Below, one piece after another: positions 34,424-46,437 of a stretch of 64,000 bases of DNA. The position numbers and the translations under genes were made by a program. This DNA is from Marasmius tenuissimus. Its lineage: Eukaryota > Basidiomycota > Agaricomycetes > Agaricales > Marasmiaceae. The notes below the pieces were generated by a model. It searched no databases. It had not been told where the DNA came from and saw only the letters and a list, made by a program, of their open reading frames with translations. Numbering within the stretch: position 1 is the stretch's first letter; each line of letters begins with the position of its first letter. The stretch spans positions 1 to 64,000 of the forward strand of contig JAQOTA010000045.1 of NCBI GenBank assembly GCA_029532415.1, read 5' to 3'.

Positions 34424-36480
34424 TCAGTCAATGTCCTCCATATCGAGGCTCCCGATTGAAGTGACCAATTGAGCCAGATCTTCCGAGGGAGACGGGAGGA
34501 ATGCGGGCGACCAAAGGCTGGTGAGGTTCTGTCGGGCTGTAGAGGTCGTGGATTTTGGAGTCAGAGAGTCTTCCATCTCTTGAATATCGGATGTCGGTGT
34601 GGAGGGTCTACTCTCGGTCAGAGATTCTAACAACAGATAAGAGAACGTCAGGCTATAGCAAAGAACTGAGAGAGACGAAGCAAACCTTCTTGGATTTCGA
34701 ACTGTTCCAAGTTGTTCACAGGCCGGAAAATGTGCTGATCATATCCAACATGTCGAGCAAAATTGATAGTGGAGGGGTCGAAGCCTCGGTTGAGCTGATA
34801 TTGGTGCATCTGTCTGTAGGTGTCCTTGGACCAAAAACATGGATAGGAGCGAAATTCGAGTTGTATGGGGAGGCCGAGGCTGTGACAGGTTTCACGAGAG
34901 AGGGGGGAGCGACCGTCTTTGTGAAAAGACCAATGATGGAGGGAAGATGTTTCGCAATCATGCAGGTCGTAAGGTGGTGGGTGAATGAAGAGGTAGATTG
35001 GTTGTTGGGATCGTTGCTTGAGTTGGGGTTCAGAGGGGTTTGGAAAGTCACTGAACAGGTTGATATGAGGGTAGACAAGTTCTAGAAGATGTTAGCAGGC
35101 AGAAAGGGAATATGAAAGCCTTTAACGCACCGTAGACACCCAAATCTTCCCATAAATCGATTTCATGAGCATGAAAAATGCTTGAAGCTTGCGACATCCA
35201 GGCCCTATATGCATTTTCATTCCATTCCAACCAAATATCCCGGAGTGAACCAGTGAGTGCGAATCTATTCGATGTGTCAGACAAGCAAGTAGATGGTTTC
35301 TTCAAACACAGACCTGGTCAGCCCATTTGCCAACAATGTCTGATCTGAAAGAGAGTCGGTCTGGCTCTCCCAGACATTGTTTGCGACGGCGATGGGGGTG
35401 TTTGTCAACGTGGAAAAGACGGTTGGCTGAGAGACTCGTCCAGGCACAAAAGCCGGATCCCGGAGCGACGGCCGAACATCTGCCGACGCGAAATGCAAAA
35501 CGACGACGCGATCCACTTTCTTCGACTTTAGACTCGCCAAGAAGCGTGTCAAAACATCTTCTCGAAGAAAATCTATGGTCAAAGGCATGTCTCCAATCCC
35601 CAAACCAGCCAACGTAAACAACATGCCTGGCCCTGGTGGACCACGACAAAACACTCCTCTTCCAACATCCAACCACACCTCCGAGGTGGTAAACCCGCCA
35701 AAACCCAATTGCAGCTATAACCAGTTCATTCAAATAGTTCCAGATATTACATTGACTACTTACAGCTACACTACTGACATAATTCCGACCCAACGGCCCT
35801 ACATCCAATTGCGCAGCTGGTATCAGTTCTGCAATAGAAACATCAGTCAAGCTCGACCCACAGCATGTAACCACGTACCGTTATGCATTATGATCGAGGG
35901 AATTTCCGACTTGCTGTAGCCATAAATTTGCGACACGTTCGAAGTCCTAGAGTGATTTGAGTATCTGCGATGATAAAAACTCGGAGAAAGAGCGCACAGA
36001 ATTCTCGACAACCTCCGAAAATCTTCTTCAAAAGCCTGGAAAAGAAATTAGACAATTTATCTACCTCGAAAATCAATGAGCGTACCCTCCGCGCATCTGG
36101 TCCACTATACTGCATCACTGTAAACACCATTCCCGGCTGATCCAGCACCCTTGCTGTACAAACTGTCCTGTCAGCTCGAGGTTCACCCTCCTCCCACTCC
36201 TTTCTATCCCCATAGTCCCATCGTCGCGGGTATGTGGTACGCCCAATGTCCTTCAACTTCAAGAGCGAACCTCTTTTTACTTTGAAATACTAGGACCGAC
36301 GTTAGTTTCACGCGGCTCAGCAGAACATGTCCTACTCACATCACCGAATTCTGTGAGTTCCTCCTCCTTCGCTTGGACTATTGTCGTGTAACTGTAATTG
36401 TACTGATCCCGCTGAACCTGGTTGAAGCTACCGCCGGTGATACGCAGGTTTTGCGCATTGTGAAAGAATCCGGGGAGCAT
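34424..36480 (-). CDS. X family protein, copy C (8 exons, intact)
   Basis: Exons 36480-36340, 36289-36086, 36035-35879, 35828-35764, 35714-35314, 35264-35131, 35081-34686, 34626-34424; 1701 nt, 566 aa plus TGA. Introns are 49-59 nt, GT-AG. N-terminus MLPGFFHNAQNLRITGG, FNQVQRDQYNY. Exon 2 is the long 204-nt form, with YPRRWDYGDRKEWEEG missing from A and B. Exon 5 has WLDVGRGVFCRGPPGPG and PLTIDFLREDVL. Exon 8 encodes the second type of C-terminus (LWSPAFLPSPSEDLAQLV, ending DMEDID), shared only with E and the relic at 29141. No stops. Exons 1-3 and introns nearly equal copy D. Function unknown. Confidence 0.82.
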
Positions 36481-36984
36481 CGAGTGAGAGACGAGAGGGA
36501 GGGAAGGTGATGGTCGAGAGATAAGCTGTTCAGCTGCATCGTGGTCAACACATGTCGATGAGCAACACCTGTTTTGGATTTTTTCGCCGCACCAGACCCG
36601 CAAAATTCTACGACCGTGACTCGATGCTGTCCTTGAACGATATGGAAGAATGAAGTCCTTGTAGACCATCAATCAGCGGTCAGCGGTCCACGGTGACTTC
36701 AAGAGTACGACTTACCAAAGCGATTGTACCCTCCTTTCAGTTCCAATTTCCGTCGTGATGGATCCCAAGTTGACATTACTTGCACGCGCCGAATTTTTGA
36801 AGAGATGCTATTCTGCATGGCTGACCGTCGGACAGACTTCAGGGAGGATTGAAAAATGAACATGGAAGTTGTGGGAAGAGAGTCGGCCCGAGGCGGAAAT
36901 TTGAACCTCATTTTGGACCCACAAGAATCCACCAGGCACAGACAATTCCCTTTTGGCCACCTACTCGGGCCCACGTTCGTTTGC
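36481..36984. promoter_or_regulatory. Upstream region of X copy C
   Basis: Counterpart of 13160-13667 and 48485-48966. A minus-strand splice pair (GTAAGT donor near 36715, AG acceptor near 36661) is conserved, suggesting a spliced 5' leader. The minus frame 36699-36974 is open but does not join X in frame. Confidence 0.4.
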
Positions 36985-38562
36985 GCTCAAACCACCACCA
37001 CACAGGCCTTTGTGACGAGATTTCCTAGGACTTCTTTCAGCCATGTCAATCCTGATTCTATCAGGATTTCTGCGAGTCGTGAGTAAAAGTTCAACTTATG
37101 CCCTTTGGATCTTAAGAGTCTATTTGATTTCTTGAACTCTAGTTGAAATCGTGCCGATTGGATGGCTTTGAAGCCCTTCACGAGGGTATATTCCTCGAGC
37201 AAAACTTCGGTTTGTAACACATTGGGCAGCCGTATGACTCAAGCATAGCCGGAAGACTCGGAGAAGGCCTATGTACGATAATCCTGAATCAAACTCGTAG
37301 TCAACGAGTCGTATTCTTCTGTACCACTACCATCCCCCAACATATTGATAAAAGCCCAGCGAATACCCGTCGTTCAGCTTGACGTATTTTTTCAAACCTG
37401 AATTCCGATGTCACAGGTTATCCCGAATGCTCAACATGGGTAGTAATACAAGGAACCCACAAGACGGTGTCGTCAAGGATGCAGGTGCGTAATGCACTGT
37501 TTCGTTGACTTTTTCTTGGCTAACGGTAACGAGGAAAGGTGTAGGTACTTGACATCAAGTCCAAATATGACGAGACGGCGGTGAAAGATTGCGACTCGAG
37601 GACAACAATGCTACTACTAGAGTCAAACACGACCTTCGTCACCTCCCAACCGTCTACTGGAACGTTTTTACACGCTCAATACTCGAAACAATGCTCAAAA
37701 ATCTATTTCCCAACGAGTGAGTTCTGACCGGCCATCTAAAAGCCAGCGTACCTTCCAGGGCGAGCAGTCTCGATGTAGCATTTCCCTGATGCGGTACGTG
37801 AGATCTTCAAGCAAGCCTCAGTTGCACGCAGTAGCATTGACTGACTTTTGAGTCGGGTTGACTCATTCTCAGATCCAATCTCATTCACTGGCATGCTCAT
37901 GGATGCCTCCTGGACCGATCACAGGTGCGCTATACCATCTTGGTTGATGTTCCCGTTCCATCACTGACTCTTACCATGCCGCTCTTCAAGCCCGAGCGTC
38001 CCTTGATTTTCAGAACCACAGACCTTTGGGTTTCCGTTCCGAGCACTCCGCGGCATCACGAAATCGGGACGGGATTTTCACTACCCATATGGATATCGAG
38101 GGGTCGACCGCTGAGAGTGAAGGCGGCCTAGTAACATGTTGGGTCGGCCAAAACCCACAAGACCGGCTTCGATCGTTGCTGCAAGAGAAACTTTCTACAC
38201 AATCTCGTTGAACAGCGACCGGTGCTGTGGCGGGCCGTGGATCATGAGTCCTGGGTCATCGGCAAGCTCATGCCTGGGCCCCCGAGAGCCAACTTGGGAA
38301 GACGGAAGAGGAGGGAGTGGAGCTAGTAGATTAGTTCAAGGGGATACTCGAGGATCTGGTAGAGGTGTATCGTCCGACGGGGACTACCGAGGCAGCCAAA
38401 TGTGACTTTTCATTTTCCGTCTCGCATCTTGTATACGAATACAAAGTTGACGATTCCAATTTCATATGGGCCAACGAAAACTTGATTGATTCGTGTCAAG
38501 CTTTGAGACCAGCGGAGCTCTTAGTTGAGGCTTCATGCACCTGCGTTGGATTCCTTGTATAA
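36985..38562 (+). pseudogene. Y block, copy C
   Basis: Matches Y copy A throughout. Open pieces: 37925-38131 (LVDVPVPSLTLTMPLFKPERP; the stop present in A is absent here) and the last exon ending at 38562 (YRPTGTTEAAKC, YEYKVDDSNF, LRPAELLVEAS, ending FLV and a stop). It lost the TTATATAAG box of copies A and D, and lacks a stretch near 37250 relative to them. Frames do not join into one protein. Confidence 0.45.
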
Positions 38563-40000
38563 GTGAAGGTTGAACCGGAAGGGTAGAGTGTAACCGACGA
38601 TTTCACGCGCACGGTAGGGTGGTATATAGCCCCGTGAGTCTTGTGTCATAGCTGCGGCCAAGCGTAGTCTTGCTCCGGTTGGATGATTCAACGCTTCGTA
38701 TTGCGTTCGAGTATGCCCAGTTTAGTCACGTGTACGTCCAAGTAGTTTTTCGTGAGATCTTAATTTGTTGGTCCAAAGTTTGTTGCGGATGGATTGATCT
38801 CACGGCGCTCGCACCAAGATTATAGGATAGAAAACGTGGGCTTTTATTGATGATGCCCTGAAAAGAGCAGTGGTACAGAGGAGGAGGCCGCCTAGGAATG
38901 CTAGTGTGGCTAATGTTCGAATATGTTGGAGGAAAACAAGTCTGTACAGTCCAATTTGAATGGTGATGGTCCTTCAGTCCGCGTCTTCTGGTTCAATACG
39001 ACGAAGGTACTTTATCCACCCAAATTCTCTGAGTGTAGGGGGGATGAATCGAAAGGAAGGATCGGTGATAAGGTTTCAGAGAGTAGTCATACGAAGGGGA
39101 AGGGCAAAAGACCGCAGCTTCTCGACGTCTGCTTGAAATAGAGGAACATTTTGGGGGAGCCCCGCACGAGCCGGAGTGGCAAGGGTGCTCGGATATGGAG
39201 AATGACCAGGCAAATCCAGCATGCTTGACGCTAAAGAGGGTGCGAAGTAGGGAGATATGAGGGAGGATATGTCTTGAAGTCCACCGGTTGATGAGCCCCC
39301 CGTCAAAATCAGGTTAACCCCTCTCAACTGGCGAAGCATCGTCACCGGCAAGTTCGATACTGGCCAGCCACGAGCATTTTATCACCTCGAAGGAAACGAA
39401 CGAGGGGATGATGAGGGATGATGGTAGCGCGAGAAACGGCACTATTGGGGCCATATTCGCCGTAGGTGCTCTCAGAGAGTGAAAAGCAAGATGTCTGTCG
39501 CCTTCCGAGCTTCCACTAGGAGTGTGTAGTTGACAGATGGTCAGGATTTTGAGGTTTTGACATCGTCACGGTGATCAAAGGTCGACTTCTTTGCACTTGA
39601 CAGTTGTTACGGGACCAGAGGAAAGGCTGGACGAATCAAGATCCCGGAAGGTCCGAGGAAGAACCTGGAGTTTTGTTGACCGGCGAAGAAGAGGTGGACG
39701 ATGTGCATGGCCGAGACTCAGACACGATGTTTGAGAAAGAGTTTCTGTGACGGGCGCCTATTGGCTGCATCTCTTTCTCTTCAACACCCCCCACCGTCCC
39801 ATCGTCTCAACGAAGCTCATATGTGCAGCAATATCCAATGAAGCCGATTAAACACACTCTTTGTGAGTAGCAATAAATATATCACCCCTCGACCTCTCGA
39901 ATATTCACGAGGAAACACCAGTCCTCACAATGTGATTAAGGGAAATCCAACTTGAGCAAACTCCCTTCTGGTATTGAATATTGACTGTGATTCAAGGGAA
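38563..40000. repeat. Z block, copy C
   Basis: Follows Y as in the other units. GTTGCGGATGGATTGATCTCACGGCGCTCGCACC at 38781 and TACAGAGGAGGAGGCCGCC at 38873 mark the homology. The 3' part repeats TGGGATTC-type lines: AAGGGAAATCCAACTTGAGC near 39948 and again near 39996, a local duplication. Short frames only. Confidence 0.4.
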
Positions 40001-42240
40001 ATCCAACAAACTCCCTCCTGGCATTGACTCGCACCTACCCATATTCGACCTGAAACTCAGATCGGATCGCCCACCATTCACCACTCATTGGTAGTGAGAC
40101 CCAAAGGACAAGAAGATTGGCGAAATCTGCAAAAGGGGCGGGAAAGGAGGTTTAGAGGCTCAGAGAAGGGGAATAGCTCGCGCAAACGGTGTTCTCAGTG
40201 TCAATGCAACAACTCAGGCGGCCACAATTGTCGAGATTATCAATCCGTGTTCCAGTAGAATCTGCTCATGCTTCGAGTTTGGTGACGCGTTCCTTTGCTG
40301 TTTCTCCACCCTCCAGTATGCTCACCACGCTACCACATCCAGAACCCATCTCTTACAACTCACCATGCTGGCAACAAGACCTGCGATGACTAGATACCTG
40401 CCATAATTTTGGCCTCGGCACGCTCGAGAGAGACACACTCAGGCCACGGAAGGACATTGTAGTGCCAAAGACAAAGGAAGATGACGTCCACGATAACCTC
40501 ACCTTCGTCGAGTTGTCCCAAACAAACAAGATGTGAGTACGCGCTGTCATAAATCATTCAATTAATATCTTTGCTGATCGTTGTCCAAATAGTACAGGGC
40601 TGAGGATCAGCGCAACGACGACAGAACCACGATATGCCCAATTCAGACCAGTACCTTCAGAAGTCAAGGTCGGAGTTGAGATCAGACCCTTCCTATCCCA
40701 ACACCATCATCATACCTTGAGATTGCCTGTCGTCTCGTATATCGCTCTCCCCTCTGCCTCGTCCTTCGCACCTTTACGGCGATGCGATATTCAGCTGCAT
40801 CTCGTCCACACGTTCTACCAAAATCTACTTCGAACCACGCCTCAGGATGTGCTCAACGGGAGAAACTAGGAGCAGAAACAGAGGGTGATAGGCTCAGAAC
40901 ATAGAAGAGCGACGTTGAAGGCCCTGGATAGTGGCTCACAAAAGCGTTCATCACTTCAGCCCTGCTGGCAGTTAGCTGCCCCTTTGCATCACCAGCGTCC
41001 TCAACGAGAACAAACCCGGGTATTCTTCGGTGCCCGATGCTCGTCGGCTCTCGGGACACGAGGCTTGGATACACAGCTTCACTGGCTACTCCCTTGACTC
41101 TCGTTCAGTATACTCTCGGAGACAGCGCTATGGCGTTTTTGGCACCAACACCTCATTATACCCGACTACCTCGGCAAGACACTCACGCCCTCGGGCTCGG
41201 ATGCATGGTACCACATTCTTTCAAATGCCCATATTCCGAATACTGCCACGATTGCTACGACAACATGAACCATCTCTAGCTCCTTCGTTCTCGCCACCTC
41301 TCCGATAGCCAGAGAACCTCGATCGAAGGCCAACTCGGTGAACTGTACTCATCGACACTGGACTCGGACCTGATCGATGGCGAAAGGTGGACCAGCCCTT
41401 GAATCAGGCTGGCCAGTGACGCGTAAATGGGATAGGCGACATCACGCTTCATGGCAAGGGGGACTTGACAAGGCTTCCGTGCCGTGATTGCTGCCTTACG
41501 AGGTTCAGTGATTGCCAGTGGTGGAGGTCGAAACGGTTCAGGAAGGAAGCCCAAGAATTGGTGCGTGTGGCACCCAAATTGAAGCCGATGAGTGTCATTG
41601 ATACATGGACAGTACAGCGGCTATCCAGGAGCCTACGTACACAAGGAATACCAGCTAGTTGAGAGCGCAGGCTGGGTTCGGTACAAGACATAAAAGCCAT
41701 AGTGGGCATGAAACTGATGCATCGGTGGCAACACCGGCCTCCATATGCTCGTCATCGGGAACACGGCGAGTATGAACGCCGCCCCACCAGCCTCGAGGCC
41801 TTCCGGACCGGCTAACGCCAATCCCCATGGGCCCTGTCGCTCCTCTGGGAGTACAAGGTCTCCCAAGCAGTTACATGTATATTCACAGACACTAATCCCG
41901 AGCGGGTATCGACAAGGCAAAGAACACGTCTCTGCTTCTCCCAGAATCGGTCGTTCTAACGCAAAATTCCCCCGGTATATCTTCCGTTATCTCTCCTTTT
42001 TCTTTGCTCACCTTTGCTTACCCGTGGTTCACCTTTATAGCGCCGTCAACTAGCGGACCGTCAGCTTGCACGGCCAAAGTCATCCAGGGGAACTTCGTCG
42101 ATGGGATTGGCACATTTAACAACACGACTGTCCTATAGATGGTTCGCCTTTTGACGACCCGAAGGAGCAGGCATTAGGCTCGAATGAACAGACCGCGGAT
42201 TCGACCGGCGATAAGGTCAAATTGTCGCTACTAGCTCAAT
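40001..42240 (+). pseudogene. W block, copy C
   Basis: Contains the GTGAGT...ACAG intron-like stretch (40532-40594), the segment VKVGVEIRPFLSQHH (frame from about 40672, open to the stop near 40870), the stretch with SGHEAWIHSFTGYS (41030-41308), VRVAPKLKPM (near 41560) and IGGNTGLHMLVIGNTA (near 41725). The pieces are in different frames, so the gene is decayed. The 3' part lacks the usual LEL-stop end. Confidence 0.35.
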
Positions 42241-44160
42241 AGTAATTCTGAATATCCGTATCATAACTCCCATACCGATATGATACGTTTGACTTGGCTA
42301 CGATTTTAGTGCATTCACATAGTTGCCCCCTCAGTGTCAACCTCAATTATTCCATCCTATCATTCGAACATTCGCCACGGGGAGAGGAAGTTCTAGCCTG
42401 GAGGTATTCATGAGAGGTTTTAGCGTCGAGGTGTGGTGCGAACGACACTTCACTTCTTACCTGTAGGTTCTCATATGTTGTGGCCGCATCCTCATAAGCC
42501 AGAATCAAGCTCAGAGTACGCATATGGTAGCTCAAACAACGACCGGGGTTCAGAAGTTTGAGTCCTTCTGGCACCAGAATCTGTACATTGAAGGAAGACG
42601 GCGTGAGTCGAGTAGCGGGTGGGTAGGAATAGCACGAGTGCTCACCAGCACCAGCCGCGATGAGCGAGGTCATAGCGTTTGTTGTTTGCATACCCTCGAC
42701 CATCTCTCATCCTTGAACCTTTGATTCTGGTTGAGCGAGGTTTGCAACCACCAATGGTCAACCCTCGTCCCTCGTCCGAACCAACAGCAAGAGAACAGGC
42801 TCAAACTGTTTATAAAAGCCACAAATACATGTCGTGGTGCCTGAAGAGAGGGAACCATGCATCGCAGACAACATCCAAGCCCACGTGGTGCCTTCGAGTT
42901 GTGGCTACAAATTGAGTTGAATGGCTATTTGGGGGTCTGAGTTGTACAACGGGTCGAGGTAATGGGTAGTCGACGAGATGCCTGGTTCTTCCTTCGCGCA
43001 AAATACGAGCCGTCTGGAGTGGCAGAGTCCTGAAGCCGATATTGGATCTCAAACAATCGGGGTCTCCATCCGTGACAACGACGTAGGCATTCGCCACGTC
43101 TCTTTCAACCGAGGTTTCTGGCAAAAAAAAAACCCTCCCAGTACGCGTACGAAAGCTCGGGGTGGTTCGAGTCCTTGGATGGTGGCTGCTCTACCTGGAG
43201 TGGTATGAGATGATATGTATGAGGGGATAGGTACAGTACGGGTACTCACTGGCAGCCGTATCAATCACGTCGCTCCTCAGCTCAAATCCACAATCCGTCA
43301 CCCGGCATCTGACCGAAAGATCGTCGCCTTCTCTCCCAGGTATCATAACCCAGCACGAAAGAGAGCCTGGGGTTGCTTGTGGAGTCTGTGCCGAGTTTCA
43401 AGCAGACACTGTGCGGTTGCTCTATAGTCGATAACCGCATCTGATCCAAAAGATTCCATCGAAGTTGTGGTTGGCTTTGGGATTATGCGAACGGGGGAAG
43501 GAACATCGTCACCAAGAGAGTGAAAATTGTGATAGCCAGTAGACTATGCGTCTTCTCGTGTGCAAAATTGGAGACTTGTGGGAGTAGAATTCGGAAGTGG
43601 GCCACATCGAGCTTCGCGGAGTCATAGAGCTGGGATCATTTTCGGTCGTTCATCTACACCCGTCGAGGGTTCCACGTGCTTCCACGTATTCCAACGAATG
43701 TCCTTTCCTCCTGCCCTTGCCCGTTGTCCATTCATATAGAGTTTCCGCTGAACCGAGCCTTGTCTTCACCGCTATTCTCCGAAATGGTCATCGCCAGTAC
43801 TGGCAGCCCCAGCACACTTCGTCAACGCGTCAAGAAAAGTGTACGAGGCGTGTGTGGCATCCATTGCGCCAACCTGAGTGTTCAAAGAAGATCTTAGAGC
43901 GCCGATGTACGCGAGGGGGAATGACAGTCGACCCCAAACGCCCATCCTAGAGTTCCGTAGAGAAGGTGGACATCAGGGACGAAAAAGGTTGATAAAGGGC
44001 GAGGAGTCGAGCTTCGGAAGGGCGGATTATAGAGTGTCTAAGGCGACGAAGTGGAGGAATTCATCGAGGATCTCGAGATGTAGCCCAGTAGTCTGCCAAT
44101 GTCGGGGTCAGGACTGAGTCCAGCTGAGAGGAAATCAGACCGTAGTCAAAAAAGACCGAG
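42241..44160. other. Unit-specific interval, partly U-like
   Basis: Sits where U stands in other units, but only the right end (GAGAGGAAATCAGACCGTAG, 44124) clearly matches the U/V boundary. Longest frames: minus 42347-42703 (118 codons) and plus 43597-43950 (117 codons), without motifs or sister copies. A run of ten A occurs near 43125. Confidence 0.3.
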
Positions 44161-45000
44161 CCAAAAAATCGCACCTACTGGCCTAGTGATCCAAAGACCA
44201 GACTTGTTCTCGTGTTAAGAAGTCTAAATCTTTGTGTCGCGAACGAGAGGACATTCGAAAGAGAAGAGAACGACACAGAGGAACATAGTGGTCACGAGGG
44301 GAAAGGCAAACCTGGTCCGGGCGCCAATGAGTCAAAGCGGGACATTTCCCCGAACCGGGCCCAAGCTCCGGAGCCAAGCGCATCGCCAACTCTCACTGTT
44401 CACAACATCCTCTCTCATTCGCAGCTTCTCTCCTCAAAACATCTCAGTTTTTAACCTTCAAAGTCACCATGAAGGCCAATGTCGAGCCGCAGAAAGGGAT
44501 GGACTGCTATAATTGAACAGGGAATCGATGGAATTGGTTTAGAAAGCTACGCTATGTTACAACCATCTCAATCGTCAACAATTCCTAGCCTGTTGATCTA
44601 CAGAAACACTCCTAGTTGGATTTCGGCCAAAAGATCTTGAAAGAGCACCCGAGGACTGGACGTCAACGTCTCTGACTCGCTCAATTATCCCATAGCCAAT
44701 GCATCGTATTTTTCATTTACAACACCAGATTCACCATCCCCGATCCGTCCTCTCAACCTTCTCCTCAAGAGAACGACTGTTCCTTGACCTTTCAAACCAG
44801 GTCGAATCGTCGCAGACGCCGTCATTTCCCTATCCCGTCCAGCAACCACCTGTAGCTTCGACTCATGCTACGGTCTGCGACTTCGAGCATGACTCATAGT
44901 GCACAAGATAACACTGCTGTTACGACGCATCTCTCATCGCCGTCGCCGTTGGCTGCTACCCACGTGTACAAGCTGGCTACACGATGTGCCATTGGACGGG
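44161..45000 (+). repeat. V block, copy 3 (partial)
   Basis: GCGCCAATGAGTCAAAGCGGGACATTTCC at 44321 and AAAACATCTCAGTTTTTAACC at 44436 match the other V copies; TTCACCATCCCCGATCCG at 44730 matches 32955. It ends in CCCACGTG... near 44960 and runs into W-like sequence. Confidence 0.4.
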
Positions 45001-46437
45001 TAGCGTCATCAGAGATTCAAGATGGCTTTTCGTTCGAACCACGAAAAGTTTGAGCCTGTTTCGTGCCAGCACCTTATCGTATCCGGCTACTTCAGCGCGA
45101 CATCCACACCCACACCCTCGAGCCCGAATGTATGCAGCTACAAAAATTGAAGTTCCCATATCGCGAAAGCCGCCATGATCCGTTCCACAACACGAGCGGT
45201 GCATGTTCTACTTTTTAAACGCCCCGAGAGTGTCGTTCTTTCATCTCGACCTGGGGCTTGGATGAGTGGCGATGGGTGGTCTCTGGTTGAACTTGGGCGA
45301 GGCAGTATAGCAGCGTCGGACAAACCCTATGCTACGATTGTTGTCTTCTGAGTTCAGTGGATGCCGGGGACGGAGGAGGGAACGGCTCAGCGTGTAGCAC
45401 GCCAGCTGAAGCCGATGGATGACATGGTAGAAATGGAAGAAGAGGGATGTAGACGTATCGATGGCAACACCAGCTTTCCCGTACTGATCATTGGAAATAC
45501 AACGGTATGGATATCCTAATCAGTCCCGAAACCTCCTAGATGAGCTAACATATAGCATACATAGGTCCCGTCACTTCTCTCGAAGTGTAAGTTCTGTCCG
45601 TGCGCCCTTTGTGTATTCAGAGCCCTAATTCCAGGTCAACTCCACCAAAGACAAAGAAATCATCTCTACGCCGTCACTCCACTCTAACGCAAGATTCCCC
45701 GGTGGCAAGTTGACTGCGCTTTCTTCTTCACGTACCCATAAGTGACCATCTTTCTCTTGCTATAGCACCGCTCAAATAACACACCTCAGCTTACGCTGCT
45801 GAAGCCATTCAGCAAACTCCGTCAACGGAACTTTGCCCAAGGAATGCACGATCTGTCGCCCTGGTTGGTCGACCCGACGTAGCGGGAAAGGCAGACTCTA
45901 CCAGGGAGTCTGACAAGGGCTCGTATAAGGCAAATTGTCGTCCCAGCTGGTGAGCTATGGGCATACTCTCAAGGAGTTGCGCTATCTCGCAAAGAGAGGA
46001 TTGAACCCTGGTTTCTCGCTTCGTAGTTCAAGACACGACTGAAGTGGTCCCTTGCATTTCTTCTCCAGACTCGGAACACCTATTCATGTATCTACTCGTT
46101 TACAGTGTCGTCAAATGATCAATGAGAACGTACCCGACCATGTTATGCGATTGCTCAGCCCCATTTTGGAGGCATAGTCGTGCCCGATCGTACATTTCCG
46201 ATGCGACGGTAACTTCGCCGCATGTGGATTCCAAGCAGGCTAGAGGTACAGTGATAAGAAGACATGTCAAAATCCGATTCGATTCTATGTGTTACACAAG
46301 TGAATGGGAATACATAAACTAAGACAATGCACCCAGAATCTCGACGCGCCACCTGAATAGAGGAGAGGGAAAATCTAGCCGAGAATGATTTAGTTGCGTG
46401 AGCTACAGAGGTATGAAATGGATAGCTTCACCTCACG
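45001..46437 (+). pseudogene. W block 3' part and spacer, copy D
   Basis: Holds the best-preserved W C-terminal stretch: MDDMVEMEEEGCRRIDGN then FPVLIIGNTT (about 45417-45505), followed by a GTATGG...CATAG intron-like gap and a LEV-stop end near 45590. A missing base near 45355, relative to the copy near 19728, breaks the upstream frame. 45970-46437 is nearly the same as 10660-11128 in unit A, another sign that units A and D share a recent 3' exchange. Confidence 0.4.

Noticed and set aside
35302..35874. 190-codon minus-strand frame overlapping X copy C
   Set aside because: It reads through introns 3 and 4 and in a shifted frame of exon 5; the spliced X model explains the region fully.
43121..43134. 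Poly-A run as the tail of a retrogene or LINE
   Set aside because: Ten A only, without upstream ORF or target duplication.
43154..43166. tRNA B-box-like GGTTCGAGTCC
   Set aside because: No A-box or cloverleaf arms at the right distance upstream.
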